From the NCBI GenBank assembly GCA_011042635.1, contig DQWH01000099.1, forward strand, positions 1 through 50,351: DNA of 50,351 nt. The letters run 5' to 3'. Of the stretch, positions 43,837 to 50,351 are shown one piece after another (the first letter of the stretch is position 1; every line of letters begins with the position of its first letter). Source of the DNA: Bacteroidota bacterium (GTDB lineage: Bacteria; Bacteroidota; Bacteroidia; Bacteroidales; VadinHA17). A program made the translations under genes and the position numbers. A model generated the notes under the pieces. The model saw nothing but the letters and a program-made list of their open reading frames with translations, ran no database searches and was not told the origin of the DNA.

Positions 43837-43907
43837 TTTTTTGGTGCTCTGTGATGGCAAAATCAGGGGAATATTTTTTTATTTAAAAGGATCTGTAACA
43901 GAATGGG

Positions 43908-46900
43908 ATGAAAAAGATAGCGGAATTGTTATTCTCCATGAAGACCATGGCCGTACTGGTAACGGTCTTTGCGGTTTCCATTGCTGCCGCCACATTCATT
44001 GAGAACGATTTTGGAACGGAAATGGCCCGTCAGAAGGTGTATAATGCCAGCTGGTTTGAACTGCTTTTACTTCTGATAGCCGTTAACCTGGTGGGGAATG
44101 TGGTGACAAGAAAATTATACCGCCAGGCCAAATGGCCCGTGGGACTATTTCACCTGGCTTTTGTAGTGATCATTGCGGGCGCCGCCCTGACACGCTACCT
44201 GGGATACGAGGGCATCATGCATATCAGGGAAGGCGAAAGTAGCCGGATGCTTCTGGGCGACGGAAGGGCTTTCCAGGTGTGGGCCAAAAACAGCGAAACT
44301 CCCGGACTTACGGTGGATCTGTCATACAGAAACCTGCAACGTACAGGTTTTACGGAAAGTCTGTTACTGAACGGAAAAGAAATCCGGTTCCGGAAAACAG
44401 GATTTATTCCCCGGGCAGTGGAAACCGTTACGGACCAGCCTGGCGGTGATACCGTGCTGGCCGTGATTCTGCTGTCAGGTAACTCCCGGGAAACTGTTTT
44501 TATTGAAAATCATACGACTTTTCACCGGGCCGGACTGTCGTTCTCCTTCAACACGGAAGGACTGCCTTCCCTGGTAAATATCAGGCTGCAGAATGGGAAC
44601 CTGTATCTGTATTCCGATCATACGATGCATGTCAGGGATATGACTTCCCCGGCCGACTCTTTCCTGATCCCCGGAGAATGGCATCCTTTCAGGGAACGGA
44701 AGATCTACCGCCTCGGGGAGCAGCGCTTTGTTCTTAAACAACTGCATCCTTCTGCTGCAGTTCACTGGATTACTGCTCCCCATTCCGCTTCAGATGATTT
44801 CCTTGTGGATGTATTACAGGTGGATATCATTTCAGAGAATAGCGTCCGGCATGTGGAGATACCTTTTGTTGAAGAGGGCCCCGGTACAGGAACGGTAGTG
44901 GGCATGGGAGAGAACCAACTGATCCTTACTTTCGGTCCTTCCTTGCACATTCTTCCTTTTTCTGTATACCTGCATGATTTCAACCTCGAAAGGTACCCCG
45001 GTTCCAACAGTCCCGCTTCCTATGCCAGCCAGGTTACCCTGACCGATGAGGAAAGAAATGTCAGGAAAGACTACCGGATTTATATGAATAACATCATGAA
45101 ATACAGGGGATACCGATTTTATCAGTCTTCCTATGATCGGGATGAAAAGGGAACGGTTCTTTCCGTAAACCGTGATATGCCGGGCACGATGGTCACCTAT
45201 GCAGGGTATTTTCTCCTGGTGGCAGGCATGTTGTTTACTTTCATGCATCCCCGTTCCCGCTTCCGTACTCTTTTACGCAAAGACGGGAATCGAAACGGAA
45301 TAATCCTGGCCGGGTTTCTGGTCCTGTCATCGGCACAGGGTTTTGCACAGGAGGGGAACCGGGTTTTGCTCCCTGAAAAACATCAGACAACCAACTTCGG
45401 CCGTGTGCTGGTACAGTCCGGTCAGGGGCGCATCAGGCCCGTGCATTCCCTGGCGGCCGATATGGTACATAAGGTAACACGTCGCGACCGGTTCAACGGA
45501 TGGCATCCCATGCAGATATTTCTCGGTATGCATCTCGACCCCTACGGGTGGCAGTCGGTTAAAATGATCCGGATCCCGGGTACCGAAGTAGCTCAATTTC
45601 TTGGGACCGAAGGACCCTATGCTTCGTTTGCCGACTTTTTCGATCTGGAAAAAGACCCTCCCCGGTACCGGCTTACGGAGCAGGTAAACCGGGCTTATGC
45701 CAAAAGTCCGGGGGAACGGACCCGGTTTGACAAAGACATTTTGCAGGTAGATGAAAGGGTAAATGTGGTGTACATGACGTTTTCCGGTCAGTTCCTGAGA
45801 ATGTTCCCGCAGGAGAACGACCCGGATCATGCCTGGTACGCCTCGCACCAGGCCGAATTCTTCAGCAGCGGGGAGGATTCCCTGTTTGTGGCAAATCTGG
45901 CCGGGGCATATTTCGAAGCCTTCCGTGAAGGGATGCAAACGGGAAATTTTTCCCGGGCAGATGAATTGCTGCAATACCTGAAGGTGTACCAGGAGGAAAA
46001 ATCAACCCTCGATATTCCCGGTCCGTTCAGAATACGCCTGGAGATCCTGTATCACGAATGGAACGTGTTCAAAAAGCTGATTCCTTTCTACGGGATTACC
46101 AGCCTGTTGTTCCTGCTGCTGCTTTTGGTGCAGGTGGTAGTTCCCCGTTTTTCGGTTGCCGGATTCAGCCGGGCGGTGAAATACTTCCTGTTGCCTGGTT
46201 TTGCCATACATACCCTGGGGCTTGCGGCCCGGTGGATTATTGCCGGTCATGCTCCCTGGAGCAACGGGTATGAATCGATGATCTATGTATCATGGGCTAC
46301 CATGCTGGCGGGGTTTCTGTTTTCCCGGCGTACGGCTGTAACCCTGGCGGCTGCTTCCTTGCTGGCGGCCCTTACCCTGTTTGTAGCTCATCTGAGCTGG
46401 ATGAACCCCGAGATCACCCGGCTGGTGCCGGTCCTGCAATCGTACTGGCTTACCCTTCATGTGTCGGTGATTACTGCCAGCTATGGATTTTTCGGGCTCT
46501 CGGCCATTCTGGGGCTGGTGAATATGATTCTTTTTGCCCTGGAAAATGCCGTGAACCGGAAAAGAATAGATACCCGTCTTCTTGAGCTGACAAGGGTTTC
46601 TGAATTAAGCCTTTTGCCCGGCCTGTTCCTGCTCACCACGGGTACCGTGCTGGGAGCTGTGTGGGCCAACGAATCGTGGGGACGCTACTGGGGATGGGAT
46701 CCCAAGGAAACCTGGTCGCTGGTAACCATTCTGGTATACACATTCATAGCACATATGCGCCTGATCCCGGGTATGTGGAACCTTTATCGCTTTAACCTGG
46801 CCGCCATGGCCGGATTCGGTTCGGTATTGATGACCTATTTCGGTGTCAATTACTACCTGTCGGGCTTACATTCCTATGCAGGGGGAGATTCTGCCCCGGT

Positions 46901-47000
46901 TCCGGGATTCCTTTATATTGCCGTTGCGGGAATCATTTTTCTGGCCCTGCTGGCCTTGTGGAATCAGAAACGCTTCGCGGCGGAGCCTACCGGCGATTGA
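43908..47000 (+). CDS. ccsBA: Cytochrome c biogenesis protein, ResB-CcsA fusion (System II)
   Basis: This 1030-residue protein joins the two heme-handling subunits of System II. The N-terminal ResB/CcsB-like part (about 1-450) has four membrane helices and a large extracytoplasmic domain. A further extracytoplasmic domain (about 480-720, opening 'FGRVLVQSGQGRIRPVHSLAADM') precedes the C-terminal CcsA part. That part contains the tryptophan-rich heme motif 'WANESWGRYWGWDPKETWSLV' and likely heme-axial His residues in 'AIHTLGLAARW', 'TLHVSVITASYG' and 'FIAHMRLIPG'. It exports heme and attaches it to CxxCH motifs. Its stop overlaps the 3' end of the convergent gene by 14 bases. No c-type cytochrome gene lies nearby. 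Confidence 0.93.
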   Translation: MKKIAELLFSMKTMAVLVTVFAVSIAAATFIENDFGTEMARQKVYNASWFELLLLLIAVNLVGNVVTRKLYRQAKWPVGLFHLAFVVIIAGAALTRYLGYEGIMHIREGESSRMLLGDGRAFQVWAKNSETPGLTVDLSYRNLQRTGFTESLLLNGKEIRFRKTGFIPRAVETVTDQPGGDTVLAVILLSGNSRETVFIENHTTFHRAGLSFSFNTEGLPSLVNIRLQNGNLYLYSDHTMHVRDMTSPADSFLIPGEWHPFRERKIYRLGEQRFVLKQLHPSAAVHWITAPHSASDDFLVDVLQVDIISENSVRHVEIPFVEEGPGTGTVVGMGENQLILTFGPSLHILPFSVYLHDFNLERYPGSNSPASYASQVTLTDEERNVRKDYRIYMNNIMKYRGYRFYQSSYDRDEKGTVLSVNRDMPGTMVTYAGYFLLVAGMLFTFMHPRSRFRTLLRKDGNRNGIILAGFLVLSSAQGFAQEGNRVLLPEKHQTTNFGRVLVQSGQGRIRPVHSLAADMVHKVTRRDRFNGWHPMQIFLGMHLDPYGWQSVKMIRIPGTEVAQFLGTEGPYASFADFFDLEKDPPRYRLTEQVNRAYAKSPGERTRFDKDILQVDERVNVVYMTFSGQFLRMFPQENDPDHAWYASHQAEFFSSGEDSLFVANLAGAYFEAFREGMQTGNFSRADELLQYLKVYQEEKSTLDIPGPFRIRLEILYHEWNVFKKLIPFYGITSLLFLLLLLVQVVVPRFSVAGFSRAVKYFLLPGFAIHTLGLAARWIIAGHAPWSNGYESMIYVSWATMLAGFLFSRRTAVTLAAASLLAALTLFVAHLSWMNPEITRLVPVLQSYWLTLHVSVITASYGFFGLSAILGLVNMILFALENAVNRKRIDTRLLELTRVSELSLLPGLFLLTTGTVLGAVWANESWGRYWGWDPKETWSLVTILVYTFIAHMRLIPGMWNLYRFNLAAMAGFGSVLMTYFGVNYYLSGLHSYAGGDSAPVPGFLYIAVAGIIFLALLALWNQKRFAAEPTGD

Positions 47001-49932
47001 TAGAGAATCCGTAAATATCCACGGAGAAAATGGATTCGATCACCGGCTTGTTCAGGAGGGGAAGCCAGGCAATACGGGTTCCCGCCTGGATAGCCCAGGG
47101 AATTCTCAACACGTGAAAATCGAATGTCAGCGAGCCGCCGAAAGAGTACAGGGGTTCCTTGAACTCTTCGTATGAGGATATTTCTTCGTTCCATTCCCGG
47201 TAACGGTTACGGGCCGCATCCCCGAAAAGCCCCCCGCTCATACGCTTGATGTACAGCACTCCGGGAATGCTCAGGTCGGGATACCACAGGGGAAAAACAT
47301 AATCGGAACGAAAACTTTCCAGGGTCTCGCTGAAGGCGGGCTCATAACCCCTGGGGAATTCCCTTTCTGCCGTAAAGGCATACCGGTCCAGGTTCTGCGT
47401 CTGATAACTGCCCTCCAACCTCAGTCCGTGATGGCTGAAAAACCCGGGAAGGAACAGGACGGTCTTTAGTTTGAAGGAAGGATTGAATGATTCCGCCTTT
47501 CCGGGAACCGACAGGTGGATGAGATCCACGATTCCCCCCCATTTTGGATACAAATCCCTGGGTGAGGTTTTGTGCAGAAAATAATAATACAAACGGGCGC
47601 GGGACGATATGATGTTCTGTTCAAACAGGCGGCTGCTCAGGTTGAAATATATATCGTTGTAAGCCGTCAGCTGAAGCGAGGGGACCAGGGCGCTGTAAAA
47701 ACGGTTCCGGGTCAGATTCAGGGGAAGGGAGATATTTGCCTTGAATGTGCGGTCCGGGGCGCCCGTATTTCCCCTGTAATTAATATTCTGCGGTTTTAGC
47801 AGGGATACTTTTCCTCCCTGCCGGTACTCGAGCCTGATCACCGGGAACCAGCCACGGTAAGTGAATCCTGTCATGAAGTGATGATCCCCGTTTCGGTAAG
47901 CATAGGCCAGGGTGGTGAGAGCCGTGCTGAGCAGATTCTGTGACAGCAGGGTTGCCCCGGGAGCTATATCGGGGTCTTCCAGGGTGAAATTTTCCAGGTC
48001 GAAATAAAAGGGCATCCAGCTGTGAAAACGGAAAAGGTTCCATCCTTTTCTGTAAGGTCTTGCTTCATATTCTCCCGCAGGAAGATCATCGGGTGCCGGT
48101 TCGGGGGGAATTCCTTCCACATCGGAGGCAAATCCCGTGAAAGTGTTTTCCACTGTTTCCAGCCTTTCCCATTGATCCGGTTCCAGCGGGATTTTCACAA
48201 TACGATGCCCCCGTGAATGGTAATCAGAATAGTACAAAATTCCGGCCTTCGTATCGACGGCCGGATCAAAGGCCCCATAGCGGGACGAGGTAAGCCGGTA
48301 TTGTTGTCTGGTCAGGGTATCCAGGGCGTATATGTTATCGATGCCCGAGTACGAGGAATGGTAAAGAATGTACTGCCGGTAAGAGGTGGTCATCAGAATG
48401 TCATGGTAGGAAGGTTGAATTACCTCGTTCCAGCGGCCTGAAGGGGTATGCACACGCGATATCCCTTTTCCACGGTGATCGAGTGTGATGACCAGCAGGT
48501 CCCGGTTGTTTTCCATCCATTCGGGCAGCATCAGAAAGCGGTTGTCAGGCGAGGGAATACTGTCAAGCCGTTCACCGGTGCGGGCATCCAGAATGATCAG
48601 GGCCGCCCGGTTCTGCGGATTCACTTCCACCGCTGCTATCTTGCCTGCGTCATGGGAAACAGCGGGCGCAAACAACCGGGTGCGGAAACTGAGCCGGCTG
48701 GTTTTTCCGGTCTTCAGATCGAATGTTTTGATCACTGAATACCGCCGGTTTCCCCAGCGTATATCCGGAACGTATTCCGACCAGGCTGCCAGGCGCCCTT
48801 TTCCCGAGAGTTTTACCGACGGTATGTTGCCGGGCGTGTGGATGATCTTTTCCTTTCCGTCGGGATAAATCAGGACGTACTGGGCCACCTGACCGATCCC
48901 CGTCTTTTCAGCCAGAACCATGCTGTCGGATACGGGTTGCGGAAAGCGGTAGCTGGTAAACAATTTGCCCGGGGGCGGTGAAACCGTTTCAAAGGAAGTA
49001 TAGGTTTCCCGGTGGGACTGTTCTTTCCAGTGCTGTTTCAGTTCGGTAAATGTTTGCTCAAAAAGTTTTCGCTTCGATAATCCCTCTTTGCGGAGGGTGA
49101 AATGCACCGGATTGAGAAGAAAGGGGTATTTTCCTGTATTTTCAATGACCTTTTGCCAGAGGCTATCTCCGTAATGTCTCCGGGCGAAAGCTACCATCTG
49201 GTATCCGTATTCATAATAATCGGGGACATAGGTTTTGTAAGAACCCAGCAGGATTTCGTCGAACCGGTAAAACTTGTCTTCCTCCAGTGCCCTGGCCCGC
49301 ATATTCATTTCAAAGGAAGGCAGGCGACCTCTTCCGCTGGGGGAAAGCAGGGTTTCGGCATATACGGCGTCCCCTTCAAGGAACCAGTCTCCGAGCATGC
49401 TGGTCACCGCGCCCGGTACCTGCTCCCCTCCCAGGTATGACAGTACGCGCGTAAAACCCCTGTTCAGCTTGTCTACCTGTACTACATGGCGGTACTCATG
49501 CAGAGCCAGTTGCTGAAGCCAGTTGTGTGGATAAATGTTCTGTGGCGGGGTGGTAAACAGCTCGATCCGTTTGGGAGCCCAGGCTACAAAACCGTTCGAC
49601 TCGGCCGTATGGTTATGCAGTATCACCGGGATTTTTCCGGGATCATGGTTGAGCGGACGGGCTACTTTTTCCCGGTAATATTCCAGAATATCAGCCATCC
49701 GGAAAGCATTTTCACGGAATCCGGCAGGATAGATCAACCGAAAATGGCATGTACTGAACTGTTCCCAGCGCAGGGTTGCCGGATCCTCACCTGTTGTGAA
49801 ATACTGGCCTGGAAGAGGGGCCGGAGGTTTTGCAAGAAGAACCAGGAACAGCAGAAAATACTTCCATCCTGTTCCCCGTTTTATCGGGCGGGAAATCGGG
49901 TATTTAAATAATACCGTAAGGCTGCAGTACAT
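46987..49932 (-). CDS. Large exported HEXXH / beta-propeller / beta-barrel protein
   Basis: This protein of about 981 residues has three parts. After a signal-like helix ('WKYFLLFLVLLAKPPAPLPGQ') comes a metallopeptidase-like domain with H145-EYR-H149 in 'LALHEYRHVVQ' and a candidate third zinc ligand, E186, in 'DWFLEGDAVYAET', a gluzincin-like arrangement. A middle region with repeated 'AVSHDAGKIAAVEV', 'NNRDLLVITLD' and 'YDILMTT'-like blades resembles a TolB/PD40 propeller. The last 300 or so residues alternate like an outer-membrane barrel but do not end in an aromatic residue. The track's start at 50343 adds 137 residues antisense to the next gene; ATG 49932 is chosen. Protease activity is inferred. 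Confidence 0.8.
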   Translation of the reverse strand: MYCSLTVLFKYPISRPIKRGTGWKYFLLFLVLLAKPPAPLPGQYFTTGEDPATLRWEQFSTCHFRLIYPAGFRENAFRMADILEYYREKVARPLNHDPGKIPVILHNHTAESNGFVAWAPKRIELFTTPPQNIYPHNWLQQLALHEYRHVVQVDKLNRGFTRVLSYLGGEQVPGAVTSMLGDWFLEGDAVYAETLLSPSGRGRLPSFEMNMRARALEEDKFYRFDEILLGSYKTYVPDYYEYGYQMVAFARRHYGDSLWQKVIENTGKYPFLLNPVHFTLRKEGLSKRKLFEQTFTELKQHWKEQSHRETYTSFETVSPPPGKLFTSYRFPQPVSDSMVLAEKTGIGQVAQYVLIYPDGKEKIIHTPGNIPSVKLSGKGRLAAWSEYVPDIRWGNRRYSVIKTFDLKTGKTSRLSFRTRLFAPAVSHDAGKIAAVEVNPQNRAALIILDARTGERLDSIPSPDNRFLMLPEWMENNRDLLVITLDHRGKGISRVHTPSGRWNEVIQPSYHDILMTTSYRQYILYHSSYSGIDNIYALDTLTRQQYRLTSSRYGAFDPAVDTKAGILYYSDYHSRGHRIVKIPLEPDQWERLETVENTFTGFASDVEGIPPEPAPDDLPAGEYEARPYRKGWNLFRFHSWMPFYFDLENFTLEDPDIAPGATLLSQNLLSTALTTLAYAYRNGDHHFMTGFTYRGWFPVIRLEYRQGGKVSLLKPQNINYRGNTGAPDRTFKANISLPLNLTRNRFYSALVPSLQLTAYNDIYFNLSSRLFEQNIISSRARLYYYFLHKTSPRDLYPKWGGIVDLIHLSVPGKAESFNPSFKLKTVLFLPGFFSHHGLRLEGSYQTQNLDRYAFTAEREFPRGYEPAFSETLESFRSDYVFPLWYPDLSIPGVLYIKRMSGGLFGDAARNRYREWNEEISSYEEFKEPLYSFGGSLTFDFHVLRIPWAIQAGTRIAWLPLLNKPVIESIFSVDIYGFSINRR

Positions 49933-49995
49933 GGGGTTCTTTTTTGTGGCCGCCGGCAGGCCCTTCAAAAAGGCTAAAATAGCCAAAAATTGCTG

Positions 49996-50023
49996 TTGGG
50001 ATGGATAAAAAGCATTATTTTCG
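49996..50023 (+). promoter_or_regulatory. Possible promoter of the DUF2723 gene
   Basis: TTG at 49996 and TATTTTCG at 50016 (seven of eight to TAnnTTTG) are 17 bases apart and lie 25 bases before the start codon. The 115-base divergent spacer also holds GGCTA-AAA-TAGCC, whose minus-strand reading contains TATTTTAG, a possible -7 element for the opposite gene. Confidence 0.35.
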
Positions 50024-50047
50024 TCCACATATCCGAAAGACAAAATC

Positions 50048-50351
50048 ATGGAAAGTATGTACAGAAAGGTGAACCTGCTGACCGGTTGGGGGGTGTTCCT
50101 TCTGGCGGCGGTGGTATACCTGGTTACCCTGGAACCCACAGTAAGTTTCTGGGATTGCGGCGAGTTTATTGCGGCCGGATACAAACTGGAAGTAGGCCAT
50201 CCCCCGGGAGCACCTGTTTTTATGCTGCTGGCACGGTTTTTCTCTCTGTTTGCCGGAGGGGAGGTTTCGAAGGTTGCCTGGATGGTCAACGCCATGTCAG
50301 GTCTGGCCAGTGCTTTCACCATCCTGTTCCTTTTCTGGACCATTACTCATA
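50048..50351 (+). CDS. DUF2723 membrane protein (partial)
   Basis: Only the first 101 residues are in the window: MESMYRKVNLLTGWGVFLLAAVVYLVTLE and onward. The motif 'PTVSFWDCGEFIAAGYKLEVGHPPGAPVF' is diagnostic of DUF2723. These are large membrane proteins of Bacteroidota with a GT-C-type glycosyltransferase layout, and some are linked to protein O-glycosylation. The ORF track omits it because it is open-ended. It is divergent from the HEXXH barrel protein gene. Confidence 0.9.
   Translation, partial: MESMYRKVNLLTGWGVFLLAAVVYLVTLEPTVSFWDCGEFIAAGYKLEVGHPPGAPVFMLLARFFSLFAGGEVSKVAWMVNAMSGLASAFTILFLFWTITH

Noticed and set aside
49933-50343. N-terminal 137-codon extension of the HEXXH barrel ORF
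   Set aside because: It lies antisense to the DUF2723 coding region, which has a clear family motif, and precedes a credible signal peptide start at 49932.

Overview
The window looks like a chromosomal segment of a Bacteroidota bacterium, probably class Bacteroidia. The evidence is the gene set: a DUF177-rpmF-plsX-fabH run, a bactofilin next to the F-ATPase genes, a short AtpC, a fused ResB/CcsA protein and a DUF2723 gene. Shine-Dalgarno sites are absent and several spacers carry the TAnnTTTG -7 element of that phylum. Coding density is high, no spacer between genes exceeds about 210 bases, and I saw no rRNA, tRNA, CRISPR array, insertion sequence or phage gene. The first and last genes run off the window.

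Region 1 (1-4605, minus strand) is a compact operon. It encodes a TetR-type repressor, a LolA-like periplasmic protein, two different FtsX-type permeases and a LolD-like ATPase. Together these resemble a complete Lol-type envelope lipid or lipoprotein export system. An 18-base near-perfect palindrome lies just upstream of the repressor gene.

Region 2 (4660-7363, plus strand) is an ECF sigma module: sigma factor, membrane protein that is probably its anti-sigma factor, and outer-membrane beta-barrel protein. The same promoter-like sequence, GTAACTTTTC with CGTC about 17 bases further on, precedes both the sigma gene and the barrel gene. This suggests a self-activating envelope-stress circuit whose target lies next to it.

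Region 3 (7421-24608) holds an E1-like adenylyltransferase, a lipoprotein, a TPR/SpoIIE phosphatase and a PepE peptidase. It continues with an overlapping AsmA / histidine kinase / U32 operon. On the minus strand follow a conserved hypothetical protein, MnmH, a hybrid histidine kinase with one degenerate receiver, and RsgA. It ends with ExoIII on the plus strand.

Region 4 (24733-41641) starts with a Na+/H+ antiporter carrying a cNMP-binding domain. The fatty-acid/phospholipid initiation genes (DUF177, rpmF, plsX, fabH) follow, then bactofilin and the ATP synthase genes in the order Z, membrane protein, B, E, F, H, A, G, D, C. A polyprenyl diphosphate synthase gene sits between atpG and atpD. 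A secreted hydrolase overlaps atpC and a family 9 glycosyltransferase follows.

Region 5 (41679-50351) holds an aromatic amino acid decarboxylase, an AlkD-like repair protein, the CcsBA cytochrome c synthetase fusion, a convergent 981-residue HEXXH / propeller / barrel protein, and the start of a DUF2723 membrane protein.

Most genes belong to known families. The best candidates for something new are the ECF module with its duplicated anti-sigma domain, the TetR-controlled Lol-like operon, the metalloprotease-like barrel protein and the AsmA-kinase-U32 operon.
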